This document shows positions 20,301 through 31,714 of a DNA stretch of 64,000 nucleotides, piece by piece. The DNA comes from Fistularia commersonii (Eukaryota; Chordata; Actinopteri; Syngnathiformes; Fistulariidae). Within the stretch, counting starts at the first letter, position 1. The number at the start of each line of letters is the position of its first letter. The notes under the pieces are model-generated. The model saw only the letters and a program-made list of their open reading frames with translations. It ran no database searches and had not been told where the DNA came from. Both the position numbers and the translations under genes were made by a program. Location of the stretch: contig JBBMNZ010000016.1 in the NCBI GenBank assembly GCA_037954325.1, positions 2,642,001 through 2,706,000 of the forward strand, given 5' to 3'.

Positions 20301-20842
20301 GTGGATGAGAGGGATCCAAGTAGAACAGTGAGGCTACATGGAATGGTGACATAGAAGGTGAAGGATTTGAAGTACTAAGGGTCAACAATTGAGAGAAAGG
20401 GAGAGTGTGAGATATATGAGAAGAAACAGAGATGTAAGCAGGTTGGAACAGTTGCAGAAAAGTGTCGGTGGTAATGTGTGATAAAAAAAGTATCACCCAC
20501 AATGAAAGGATAGGTGTACGAAACAGCGATGAGACCGGTGATGCACGATGGTTTAGAGACACAGGCGTTGAAGACGAGACAGGAATCAGAGTTGGAGGTC
20601 GCAGAGAAGAACATGTGGAGGTTCTCTTTGGGAGTGGCAAGGATGAATAGGATCAGGAATGAGTTAATCAGAGGGACAGCACATGTTAGATGTTTTGGGG
20701 AGAAGGTCAGAGAGACCAGAGATTATGTTCACATTTACAGAGGAGAGATAGGGAATATATTGGTAGAAGGAGGCTGAGGTTGGAACTGCCAGGCAGGAGG
20801 CCTAGGGTAAGACCAACCAGAAGATTTATGGATGGAGTGACA
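20301..20842 (+). mobile_element. old RTE LINE copy, right half
   Basis: Continues the copy that stops at 14,905. It aligns with the younger element from about 19,475 to 20,005: gtcaacaattgagag, gttctctttgggagtggcaagg, ggacagcacatgttagatg and aagaccaaccagaagatttatgg. Substitutions, small insertions and stops are frequent. It breaks off about 100 bases before the family's 3' terminus. Confidence 0.8.
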
Positions 20843-21071
20843 AGTGTCAGCTTTACATTTCTTTGCACTGATTAAAACATAAAGGCTTCTCTGCCAGGAA
20901 ACACCTTCCATCTGTAAGGATTCTTCCTAAAACCTTGACACATCTTAAAGGAATAATAGAGCTTTCAATGTCTATTTGGATCCATGACTGACTTTAATGG
21001 GGATCATTACCAACTAAAATAGGTTTGGTTTCCCATTGGTTGAATAAGGATCAATCACATTTAAATTTAAC

Positions 21072-21143
21072 TGAGGAAGGCATTGAAGAGGATGAAGAGT
21101 GGAAAAGCAGTTGGTCCTGATGATATACCTGTGGAGGTGTGGA
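21072..21143 (+). mobile_element. 72-bp internal RTE fragment
   Basis: All 72 bases are identical to 18,661-18,732 of the younger RTE, the region encoding RKALKRMKSGKAVGPDD. There is no 3' end, tail or target-site duplication. The old RTE copy next to it differs at several positions in this block, so the fragment derives from a young-type element. Confidence 0.85.
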
Positions 21144-21314
21144 GGTTTCATCTTCCACCATCTCATCCTCTGCTTTGCTTCTATTAATATTCGAGCAGAA
21201 AATGATCGATTTAAAGATGCAATCGAGAAGCATGGACAATTCAGAATTGATGCATTCAGTTACATGATAAGTTTTTAAATTCAAAATTAAACAAGTTTGA
21301 TGGTTGCGGTTACT

Positions 21315-21560
21315 TGCACAGTGGCGCAGTGGTTGGCACTTTGGCCTCACAGCACGAAGGACCCTGGTTTGATTGCCTAAGGAAGCCTTTCTGTGTGGAG
21401 TTTGCAAGTGGTCCTCGAATCTCCAATTTCCTCCCACAGTCCAAAAAGGAGTTTAATTGCAATACATTGGAAACATTGGCCAGATGTGTGAATGAGAGGG
21501 AATGGTTATTTGTCTGTATGTGGCCCTGCGATCCAAGGGTAACAGGTCCACGGTTTACCC
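21315..21560 (+). mobile_element. SINE-like repeat, family B
   Basis: It begins ACAGTGGCGCAGTGGTTGGC, continues with CCTGGTTTGATTGCC and TTTCTGTGTGGAGTTTGCA, and ends near ATGTGGCCCTGCGATCCAAG. This order is the common fish tRNA-like repeat. It is immediately followed (about 21,562) by the left end of a hAT-type MITE, CAGGGGTATCAAACTCTC. Confidence 0.65.
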
Positions 21561-21719
21561 CAGGGGTATCAAACTCTCTTTAGCTGGAGCCACTGGAGGC
21601 CTATTCCACAAAAGGTATTCTGGTTTCAAGTGTTCCTAAAAAACAGCACAGCTATCCATTTTTTCCGGTCTTTATTAATAACAATTCTTCAGAACATAGG
21701 ATTACCTACTTTTACTACT

Positions 21720-24393
21720 TGTCTTATCAACTCCTTGGTGGTAGAGACCTGGGAGAGCTTGGCTGCTCACCTTCTTCAGCTGTTCTTTTTGCATCTTGAA
21801 GATGCTTTAAAGTGAGTTTGGACCTGTGTTTTGACTTATTAAAGTTCGTGGTGATGGAGCTTTTCACACAGATGTGTGCCCCCAAATTGGGACATGGTCC
21901 ACCTGAACCTCCTGGAAAGCTCAGGGAAGGTGAAACGCCAACAGGAACTGTGGACCTCTGTCCAAAGTGATGTCTGAAGGGGTGTCTAAGCGGGCGACCC
22001 AGGAAGACAGAAACGCCAGTGACACGTCCGAGGACATCGTGGAAGACAGCTGGACAGCCACCGGCCACCTGGTGGTTTCGATCAACCATGGTGAGCAGGT
22101 GTATAAAGCCCTGCCAATGGGGGAAAGGGCCCACCAGGTCGACATGGACCTGGTCAAAGCGCCTGGCCGGATTGGAAACAAAGCTGCCCACTTTGTGACG
22201 TCCTTCTAGTATCCTTATGGATACCAGGCCAGATGAACTTTAAACACACCGGCCTCACCGAGACAAACAGGGAGTGAACCGAGACAAACACATGCCGACG
22301 CCAGGACACTGGAACCACTGGGCTGGGACAGCTGGTGGAGACGTCTGTCATAAACTCTGAAATGGCTGCGAGGTGGCGCTGCTGGCAAGCGGACCAATCA
22401 CTTGCGACATTGCAAAAGTTGTGGTCCACATGAGCATCCACATAAGCAATGACGTGTCGCTGGAGGCAGGGTCAACAACTCTGTGTCAAAAGTACTGTAC
22501 TTCCGCTCACTATCCCACTGTTTGCGGCTAAAAAACACAAGAGGCTGCTACGCATTAGCCACATGCTGCTCAACCACATTCACAATGGCAATGTCAGATG
22601 CATCAGTTGTTAACGGTATGCACAACATGGGTGCAGGATGGGCAAGAAGGGCTGCATTAGCCAGTGCGCTTAGCCCTGACAAAAGCCTGGACCCGTTCAG
22701 GAGTCCTGTCATCTGCGTCATTCGACTTCTTGAGCCACAACGCCCTGTAGAGAGGCTGAAGGAGGTGGGGAGCATGAAGGAGGAAATGGTTGTAGAACTT
22801 CACCATACCCTGCAGTGAACTCCTGCAATGCCTTGTTTGTCCAAACGACGAAAAACCTACCAGGTGCTCCAGGTGTTCATCAGCCGACAAGCCGGCCACC
22901 AGTATGTCGCCATGGTAGACAAACACAAAAGCCAGGTTTGAGGGGCTCCCTTCAAGCCAAAAGGGATGAGCAGGAACTCAAAAAGCCCAAATGGGGTGAT
23001 CAACGTGTGCATGGGCACCTGGTGATAACCGGGCACCAGGTCCACCTTGGAGAAGACAGTGGAACCTGACAGCCATACGGACAAGTCCTGAACATGGAGA
23101 ATGGGGAGCTGTGACATTGTTCAACCAGTGAAAGTCGCTGTAAAGATGCCACAGCCTTGGGTACCATGTTGAGAGGGAGGCCCACAGGCTGTTGGACCAC
23201 CTCACGAACCCTAGACTCTCCATGGTGGCAAACTCGTCCTTAGCTGTAGCAAGCTTGCCCGCGTCAAGACACTGCATCTGCGCAAAAACATGAGGCCCCA
23301 CCGTTTGGGATGAAATGCTCCACATCGTGTTTAGAAGGCACAGTGGAAAATATGGGCATTGTCAGTGATGGAATATTCACTAGCAAGCATTGGTCCACGT
23401 CCCCCTGAAAAATCAGCATGCGTCCGCGGCTAAACTCCCAATCTCTCATGGATAGGTGGCGAAAGACAGCGTCTTTGCGACATCCACCAACAGGTCGTTG
23501 GTGCACGGAACATCTGCGCCAGTGATGGAGGTGATCACAAAATCCCTCTCGAAATGGCAGCTGCTAAAACAAGCAGGCACCAACCTTGAGCTGAAGGTTA
23601 TGATAGCAGACCGATTAGCAGAGCTCAGTAGCGGCTGCTGCCTCTGACCTGAGTGTCTGCTTGTGTCAGGGGAAGCAGGCGCTTCTGTGAGCCCGGATCC
23701 TTTAGGAATCGTAGCCCATGCCTTGAGTCATCAATGAAAAGCAGTTGGGTGTGTCTGCAGGTACCCATGGCTGCTATTGAACACAGGCTCCGTTGTTTCC
23801 TGATGCCCCGAACAGGCATGGGGGAACGCAACCCAAATCTCTGATAGAAAAAAAAAGAGGCCAGTTTTTCGCCGTCTCGGGGCAGCCGTCCTGGCTGAGT
23901 CCGCATCTCCTGGTGTTATCCAATTGCCTATTTGCCAGCAGGACGCGGTCAGCCTCCTTTGCCAGACCTCAGCCAGGCACTGGGAGTTAGTCGAGGCCGT
24001 GTGCACTCGAGGCACTGCAGACATCTGCATGTTGTCCGTTAGGTCCACAACCGACCCGTTGCTCAAACCGGACAGGGAAAGCAGCCTCTCTGCAGACAGG
24101 CTGTACCTCTGGAGTAGAAAATCTTTGGAGAGCGGTGTGTCTACTGTGCAGCGGGGGCTCATGCAACAGCTCCATGGTCCAGCGCCTCGACAAGCAAAAC
24201 ATACCTGGCTTCGTCTAAAAACATTCCACGCAGGTGGAATAGCGCTGAAACCAGGAGGCTGGGTCACTCTGCCAGAACTCTGGTAGCTGGACGGCTGCGG
24301 TGAGCAAATCTGGCTGAGCAGGTCAAGGCAACCTGGCCAAAGTGGAGTTGCATACTTCCTCGGAGTCGGACATAATCACGTCAGGGTCACCAA
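21720..24393 (-). mobile_element. decayed Ty3/gypsy LTR retrotransposon body
   Basis: Minus-strand order from right to left is that of gag-pol. Gag at about 24,390-23,900 opens near a primer-binding context and contains LQRYSLSAERLLSLSGLS. A reverse transcriptase at about 23,330-22,850 shows GFVRWSNSLWAS, VFSKVDLVPGYHQVPMH and TPFGLFEFLLIPFGL. RNase H at about 22,780-22,500 has TDASDIAIVNVVEQH. The integrase core at about 22,190-21,900 has RRFDQVHVDLVGPFPHWQGF and, in another frame, DRGPQFL. Numerous frameshifts and stops break all domains, and the catalytic YVDD-type box is not clean. No intact protein is possible. The integrase C-terminus and left LTR are not recognisable. Confidence 0.82.
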
Positions 24394-24585
24394 TGTGGTG
24401 CTGTGAGCAAGATGGCGGGGTTGTGGACAAGTTTAACTTTTATTGAACAAACACCAACTGACTTTGAACTTACATGGACCACAATCCCCCTCAACCTAAA
24501 CCAATGCCCCCAAGCCCCTAGTCAGTGAAAGGCCACGGATCTTAGTTTCTGCCACACAACCGCACCATAACCCCCCCCCCCTTAT
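24394..24585 (-). repeat. probable 5' LTR of the Ty3/gypsy element
   Basis: On the minus strand the segment ends CAGCACCACA and is followed by TTGGTGACCCTGACGTGAT, the position and TGGTGACCC-type primer-binding context usual for fish gypsy elements. It contains an AATAAA (plus-strand tttatt near 24,438). The outer boundary is uncertain and no second LTR was found on the left, so the exact span is a guess. Confidence 0.45.
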
Positions 24586-24625
24586 TTGACTGACAGAATC
24601 AGGATATATCATAAACATTTACACA

Positions 24626-24636
24626 TTTATTTTATT
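24626..24636 (-). promoter_or_regulatory. mtpap polyadenylation signal candidates
   Basis: Two overlapping AATAAA hexamers on the minus strand (plus-strand tttattttatt), about 295 bases beyond the mtpap stop codon. They would give a 3' UTR of about 0.3 kb. Confidence 0.5.
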
Positions 24637-24926
24637 TGGGGGAGAGCATGATTATTTTATTAGAATCACAATATACATGCACCATGAAAAATTGTAAAGA
24701 ACTTCTGGAAAGGTTGTCGTCCGCCAGATAGTCCTTAGTTTCAAAAGGAACAAGCCGGTCTTCGTAACCGTTCTCCCTTGATCCAGACATATGTATGCAC
24801 AGGCCAAAACCTCCAGTGTCCATAGGAGTAGAGCCCAGTTCCTAATTTCCCAAGATCAGTTCCGATGTGTTATCTTTCTGTTGTGACTTTCGTGTTTGAG
24901 ATGTTAAAGAAACCTAATATTCATTG

Positions 24927-27900
24927 CTAATTTTTATTCTTCAGGGATTCTAGCAAGGTCTTCAGCCTCTCAGTTGCCATCCCCTTTTTGAGTTTATTGC
25001 GGGTTTTGACCCCAGCTATTTGGGATGGCAGGAGAAGGGTAGCCAGTCCCCAAGGTGTGCCATTTCCATAAGTGTTGGTCTCAGTCTTCTGCAATAACCA
25101 GGAACTTTCTTGACATAAAGCTACAAAACGACTGAGCTGGGTATTGTTTACATTTTTACTGATATTCAGAGATGTTTCAAAAGGATTCTGGATGTGCAGT
25201 GGACAGATCTCTGGCTTGTTCTGCTCCTTGCCCTGGAGACAACAAAAGGAACAATGACAGTACAGTAAAATGGTTTTGTGAGTAAAGTCAAATCCTGACC
25301 ACAAGACAGCCTGATAAATGATCCAATTATCAAGCTGGTCACGCAATTGGCACATTGGTGTGGTATCAGTGGTACTACTACCAAACCAAATGGGGGGAGT
25401 AATTCTTACAACCAACAATCATGACCATGAGTTATATAATCCAGAAAGAAATGTTCATGATGCAAAAAACACTAGCATCTTGTTTTGGCTGCACACACAC
25501 ACACACACACACACACAGAGGCTACCAGGCAGGACGTCTTCAGATCAATGGGCAAATTCATGGGTTAAATAAAATATTGTTGTTAAGAAAATATCACATA
25601 CCTTTCTGATGTTTATGGACTTCTTATTGAATGCAAAGGTGGAGTAGAACTCAAAAAATTCACAAAGTAGATTATCTTGAGCAAAGAAAGAAAAATCAAA
25701 TTGTAATAAAAAAAAAACTTGAGCACTTATCTATACTGCACACCTCAAGCAATGACTCTTTGGAAGTTCTCACCTAATGTTTCTGTGTTTCTCTGGAGCT
25801 GGATCTCACGGAGGTCACTGAGAAAGGTACAGTCATTACCGTCGATCACACTCACGTCCATGGGACCTTTATGGATAAAAGCAGCCGTACAAGATAGATG
25901 ACTTCTTTACATTGAATGCATACGTTGTGTGTAATCCCCTAATGAAGGGCGTGAAAGCAACATATTCCAAGGAGACTCTGGATCTCCCTCAGATGACTCA
26001 GAATGTGAGTAACACCAAGAGACGTAGCCAAGTATGGAGACCGTCCAGCACGGTAGCGCAGGAGGCACTGCGCGCCAGCGGTCTCCATTTATTGACATTG
26101 GCAAACGTGGTGCCCGATCTATATCCTTGCACTGCCCCCTTTACTTCCTATCGCAGTGTTACTGATTATTTATGAGTTGCTCAATCACTAACAGTAACAG
26201 AAAAAATATGTTGCCGTAGCAACATACCTTGTTTCATCTGTACGTGCAAGCTGAAATGTGTGAAAATTACAATTGCGTTCTTACACTGAAAAGTTTTACC
26301 TGTTGAGAATTCTGGTGTTAAGTACCTGGGATCATAAGTCCAGAGCAACAGAGAGTGTGGAAAAGAGGTTGAAAAGCATGGAAAAAAGTGTCAAGTGTGG
26401 TGTGTGATAAAAAGTGTATCAAGACAAGATGTGTAAGATGTTGGTGAGACCAGCAATGTTGTATGGTTAGGAGACAATGGCACAGAAGACAGGAAGCAGA
26501 GGTAGCGGAAGAAGAGTTCAACTTGTTGAGGTTTCCTTTGGGAATGACCAGGAGGGTTGGATCGGAAATGAGCGCTTGAGAGGGACAGCATGTGTTAAAT
26601 GTTTTGGAGATAAAAGTAAGAGGCCGGAAGAGATGGTTTGGACATGTAGGGATTGTGAATATATGGGTCGAAGGATGTCAGGGTTGGATCTACCTGGCAA
26701 GAGACGTAACAGACGACCATAAAAGAGAATTATGAATGTAATGAAAGACGACAGGAAGTTTGAGTAGGAGGATGGAGAGGGTGGGGTTAAATGGAGACAG
26801 ATGATTTGTATTAGTAACCTGTGATGGGTAAAGCCAAGAGGAAGAAGGATCACATTAGTTATACACATGCTATCAACCTTTAGGAAAGAAATAATGGTTT
26901 ACTTTGAAATGTTAAAGAAACATCAAGTACGACAAAATGGTAACTGAAAAAAACCTTTTTGGGATCACAGACATTGTTTTTTTAACTTCGAGAGCTCTAG
27001 AAAAAAAAGTAGTTCGAACATGTGTTCTTAAATGTTACGAAGCATTTAATCATCGATTTCAGGCAGGTGTTAATCGATTCATATTTTGGGCGGAGAGGTA
27101 CCAGCAATGTCTCGTAGGTGGTTCAAGGTTGGGATGATAGGAGGGTTTCTCCTCTGCAGGAAGAACAGCACCATGATAGTGAGTGAGAAGTTGGTGATCC
27201 AGGCCCCCGGGATGCTGCTGGTGACACCATGGGTTCGTGCCCAGCAGCGCAGACAAAACACTAGGTGACGCACGCGTGGGTCCAGTTCCCCATACAGGTA
27301 GAGCAGCTCCGTGCTCTTCATTGCCACCCTGTAAAGAATATATACTATAGTAACTCCTTTTACTGCTCATGGATATGATAAATCAATGCATTCTATAATA
27401 ATGTATAGAAATTTCTGTGTATATATATATATATACACTGCTCAAAAAAATAAAAGGGAACACTTAAAAAACACATCCTAGATCTAAATGAATGAAATAT
27501 TCTTATGAAATACTTTGCTCTTTACACAGTTGAATGTGCTGACAACAAAATCACACAAAAGTGATCGATGGAAATCAATTGTATCAACCCATGGAGGTCT
27601 GGATTAGGAATCACACTCAAAATTAAAGTGTAAAAACAAACTCCAGGCTGATCCAACTTTGATGTAATGTCCTTAAAACAAGTCAAAATGAATCTGTGTT
27701 GCTTCCTGAGTGGACACTATGATTTCACAGAAGTGTGATTGACTTGGAGTTACATTGTGTTGTTCAAGTGTTCCCTTTATTTCTTTGAGCAGTATATATA
27801 TATATATTAGTATCATCAGTTTGTTATCAGTTATTATTAGTTAGCTCCTCCTGCACCAGCAATGGTTGTGATCCTTTCCAACAACTGATGCTATGTGGGT

Positions 27901-30900
27901 TTCTAACCCAGTCATAGCAATCTGTGAAAGCTGAGGAGATTTACGACAGCTCCTCCTCAAGAGCTTTCAAATGTTTACCTAGTATCTCACACAGTGCAGT
28001 GGTGCACTGGTCCCCCTTTTTAATGAGGGGAACAACCACCCCTGTCTGCCAATCCAAAGGCACTGTCCCCCCCCCCCCCACCATGCAGTGTTGCAGAGAT
28101 GTGTTAGCACCAAATTTTAGCCCCAGAAATAGAGTCCCCAAAACAGCAGTGCACCTGCAGCTGGTTCCTTTTGGGCGTAACTGCTTTCATGGAGTTTGCA
28201 GATGTGTTTCGGTGTGTTTTTGCAGTACCAGTGGAAGTCGTGGGGATAGTGTTGTGCAGTAAGCTCAAGTGTGACCAAGAAAAGGAACAGAGATAAGGAA
28301 GACAACATCAAATTGGTATAGCCAGGGAGAAGAATTTTGTCCACATGAATCAGAAGCAGAACGCTGAACTCGTAACTTGGACGTGAACTCTGAACTCTGC
28401 ACTGCCCTCTAGTGGATGTATAACTTAACAACCATGGCAACATAAATGAAACATGGGAAGTATGTGGAAAGATTTTACATTTGGAACCGACATGATTTGG
28501 GCATAAATGAGCCTTACGTGGTACAGACAACGAAGGAATATTGATAATGTTAAAACCTTTTTCGCCTTGTTTTGAAAAGCAAATTAGATACAGGAAATCC
28601 AATATGTTAGTACACGGATTAGTGCACATAAAAAGGCATAAACCGTCATTAAAGTCAACCTGAAAGCACTAGCCACTTTGAAAACAGTCTGGCAGAAAGG
28701 AGAACTAAAACTCCTTTAAACCAAAGTAGAAGTACATATGAAGTTCCTTTGGCTCATTCAATTTTGCAACATACAACCAAGACTAACCTGAAAAATCTAC
28801 AACTACTTCACAATATGCTTTGAACTAAGTCAGGGCTTCCAGGTGACAGACATCCTCCAGTTATTCAAATAATGTCTTTGAAAAGAGGAATACAATTCTT
28901 AGCTCACTATATCTCCATACACATAAGAGGTGCGGTAAACCGATTCTGCTCGTAAAACACGTACCTGTTGTTGGCTGTGAGGTCACACTGAAACCCTGAT
29001 GGCTGATGGAAGAAACGGACTAACGGGCACCGTGCATTCAAGATCCTCTGAACCCCGACACATCCAGGTCCCAGTTGATCCAGTGACTCCCCAATGACGG
29101 ACAGTATTCTCTGGGTGACGGCCCGCTCAGACTTGGCCTGGCTCATCAAGTACTCCAAAGACAAATCTGATTTTGGCTTAAAAAACAAAAAAGAAATGAC
29201 AGCGAGTGACAAAATATAAGAATTTGAAATACTGCACAGTGAATTTATACTTTGGCATACAAAAAAAAAAATCATGGTTTTTGCATATAAATTTGGGTCT
29301 ATGGTGCTGCTACCAATACAGAGTGAAAAAAAAGATATCCCAGTCACTAAGGTTTTCATATGTCAATCTTCACAGAATTTTTTTTGAAAAGCATTGGTTT
29401 TTTGGACAGTATGAGGGAACAAAGTCTATTCCAGCTGTGATTCCTGGGGTTATGACTAAGTTTTTGCAGCCAATCGACATCAGCATGAATTATGTACTGA
29501 GCTGCAAAAAATCTTTCAAAAAGTGAAACAGTTTGGTCTGTCACCATGAGTAACTTTAAATGAGCTATTAGCAGGTTAATCTTTATGTATCAACAGTCAG
29601 ATGTGATTTGTTTTGGCACTTTATGATTGATTGCAGACCTTTAATATTAAATTCAGATAAATCAAGCTGTAAACGATTAAGGTAAGCAAGCCTATGTACG
29701 TCTACGAAAATTCAAGGTGGTTTTTACAGCCCATAATATCACGTATATATTTTTACTTTTTGCTCTATGAACTAATGAGCATAAATTATCAGTTATCTTT
29801 TTTTGCCAGTGACTTTTTAACAGAGTCTGTTTGCGGTCATGTGCAATTTCACGCGAGTAAAGCATGCGCAACAAACATCATTACCATCTTAATATTTCTT
29901 CCACTGATGCCATCTAGATCCAGGAACATATCCAAATCACAGCCCAGCTTCCCAAAGCCGTTCACCGATGATCCGAAGGGTCTGATACTACATTCAGGGA
30001 AATAAGCAGTAGCAATGTCTTTGAGCAGTGAACAGGCAAGGAAACGGAGTCGGATGTTCTCCTCTGTTAGCTGGTAAGCTTTGGTCAGGGAGGTGATCTG
30101 TTGGTTTATCTATGGAGGAATGAGGAACCTTTAGATGTACATTACAGTTTTGTACTATTTTTTTTAAAAAGATGGACATCCACTTACACTCTCTTCTCTG
30201 GATAGTGTCTGTGCAAGCTCACTTATGGGAATTGGGGTTTGTGACTGGCTGTGATTGATCAACTGCTCCTGTGGCAGATCAGCTGTGGTATTGTTTTTGA
30301 GAGAGAGAAGTCTGGATTTATAAGGGACCATCGACTCTTGAAGACTTTTCGGGATGACGGCATCTTCGAGTAATGAAGTAACGCTTTCTTGTCTAGCAAA
30401 TTCCACAACCGCGTACATGGCCTGGAAAATAAAAATATTCCAATTAACAGGAGCTTATGCAATGAGACAATGTTCATCTTGAGTGTTGTCTATTACTCAC
30501 ATGGCTCTCATAAGAGAAGTAAGTCTTGATATCTCCATGCTTTGATAAAAAATTGAGAATCTTATTCTCTTTGGTTTTAGGTGGACACCTGATAAGAACA
30601 GATTTTTCTGCCTGTTCTTGTCTTTCTGCCTGGACAGCATACAAAGTCTTGAAACCAGCCTTAGCATCTGGAGTAAAAAAAACAACCAAAATGTCCCTCA
30701 AATGTGATTTTGATTCAAGAGCAACATTCACTTTGGGGGACTGGGGGTAGGAGGTAGGGCTGCTTTTGCAGTTTTAGCGTTAACGAGAAATTGTCTCATT
30801 ATATTTTTATATTCATTTATTAAAAAAAACTTGTATTGTTACAGGTAACATGTGCATACCCCCCTAAAGAAGTGACTGTAAATGCATAAATAAAATCAAA

Positions 30901-31493
30901 TAAAAAAGCGGCACGGTGGTGCAGTGGTTAACTGCTCTGTTTCACAACAGGGTGCTTCCAGTTTCGATTCATAGAGGGAGCTTTCTGTGTAAGGTTGGCA
31001 AATTCCCTGTCTTAGGGAGTTTCAGGATCGCTACAAGGTTTAGCAATAATGACAGCTGGGATATGATCCTTAGTGAAAGACAAATTATGCACTTAATGGA
31101 AAAATCTATTACAATGAGACCAATGACTCATTCGAACAGATCGATTATTTAAAGCTTTTTATAATCAAACTGCAAATAATATTTTTATCATCATACTATC
31201 GACTTGGGAGAGGGGAAAAAGTAGAGGTAGAGCATCATCGTCATCATCTAATTTGTAACACAATTTATACGAGAAAACTTGTTAGGGTTGTTATTACACA
31301 GACCTCCGATTAAGTTAACCTTTTATCGAGTGATTCATATCTATTTCAACAAATTGAAATACCATTACTTACCATCTTTCTGTAGTTCTTCTGTATGCGC
31401 AGCAACGTTGGTTTGGGAATGTTTCCCTCGATGTTTAAAAAAGCCGCTCCATCTACGAATTTGTAATTTAGAAGTTCGAAAGGGGGCCGCCAT
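24927..31493 (-). CDS. mtpap: mitochondrial poly(A) RNA polymerase (MTPAP), complete
   Basis: Nine coding exons, all GT-AG with compatible phases: 31493-31373, 30667-30501, 30421-30188, 30109-29885, 29176-28965, 27328-27102, 25866-25774, 25675-25602, 25232-24927. They total 1,659 bp, 552 residues, against 582 in human. The enzyme adds poly(A) tails to mitochondrial mRNAs, completing some stop codons. The N-terminus (MAAPFRTSKLQIRRWSGFFK) is basic and lacks acidic residues, as a matrix-targeting presequence should. Next comes the RNA-binding-like domain (SVLIRCPPKTKENKILNFL, about 60-105). The nucleotidyltransferase motif FGSSVNGFGKLGCDLD has catalytic Asp 232 and 234, and the third Asp is 314 in GFQCDLTANN. 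PAP-associated blocks are GAWITNFSLT and LQRRNPPIIPTL. NPFETSLNISKNV and PWGLATLLLPS lie near the end. Introns carry SINE, Rex3, MITE and RTE copies. The ATG is supported by the targeting-like start and the following donor. Confidence 0.95.
25493..25516. repeat. (CA)n microsatellite
   Basis: About twelve CA units in an mtpap intron, between coding exons 8 and 9. Confidence 0.85.
26318..26850 (+). mobile_element. RTE LINE 3' fragment in an mtpap intron
   Basis: Decayed plus-strand 3' portion of the RTE family, from ggtgttaagtacctggga (matching the FRYLGS region of the younger copy near 19,535) to tgatgggtaaagccaagaggaag at the 3' terminus, with only a vestigial triplet tail. It lies antisense to mtpap in the intron between 25,867 and 27,101. 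Confidence 0.75.
27436..27792. mobile_element. Tc1/mariner-type MITE (357 bp)
   Basis: Terminal inverted repeats CACTGCTCAAAAAAATAAA and, on the other end, its reverse TTTATTTCTTTGAGCAGT, both flanked by TA. The interior (ggaggtctggattaggaatc, aacaagtcaaaatgaatctg, gacttggagttacattgtg) matches the two ends of a widespread fish Tc1-like element whose transposase centre is absent here. It is therefore a short internally deleted derivative, in the mtpap intron 27,329-28,964. Confidence 0.85.
27835..28260 (-). mobile_element. Rex3-like LINE fragment
   Basis: Minus-strand residues VPLDWQTGVVVPLIKKGDQC and, upstream, LGKHLKALEEELS match the region before the RT finger of Rex3-type elements. It carries a poly(C) run near 28,068-28,079 and frameshifts. 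It lies in the same mtpap intron as the MITE. Confidence 0.65.
30907..31060 (+). mobile_element. SINE-like repeat, family B, in mtpap intron 1
   Basis: The head GCGGCACGGTGGTGCAGTGG is well preserved, followed by TTTCGATTCATAGAGGGAGC and TTTCTGTGTAAGGTTGGCAA. The rest decays quickly after about 31,060. Confidence 0.65.
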
Positions 31494-31714
31494 TGCAGAT
31501 GTCGCTGTGGGAACTCTGCGCATGCGCACTTCTGGTCCTACGGCAACCGAGAAGTAGACCTCCTTCAAAGAGCCACATTGTTTCCCACTGAATCCAAGAG
31601 AGCAAAAGCCTAATAACTTTAGACTTTTGTACATCCCTTTTCTTTTGTAGTTGTTTAGGTGTCCTAAAAAGTTGGGATTTAGAAAAGCAACAATCAGAGT
31701 CAAGGATAAATTGT

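Noticed and set aside
20062..20640. Long frames of poly-Arg, poly-Lys, poly-Glu-type and, on the other strand, poly-Phe, poly-Ser and poly-Leu
   Set aside because: They are read-through of the GAA/TTC tail of the RTE element and do not represent genes.
22483..24286. Plus-strand open frames of 60-120 codons
   Set aside because: They are antisense to the decayed Ty3/gypsy gag-pol.
21720..24585. Possibility of an intact LTR retrotransposon
   Set aside because: All domains carry frameshifts or stops and only one probable LTR is seen.
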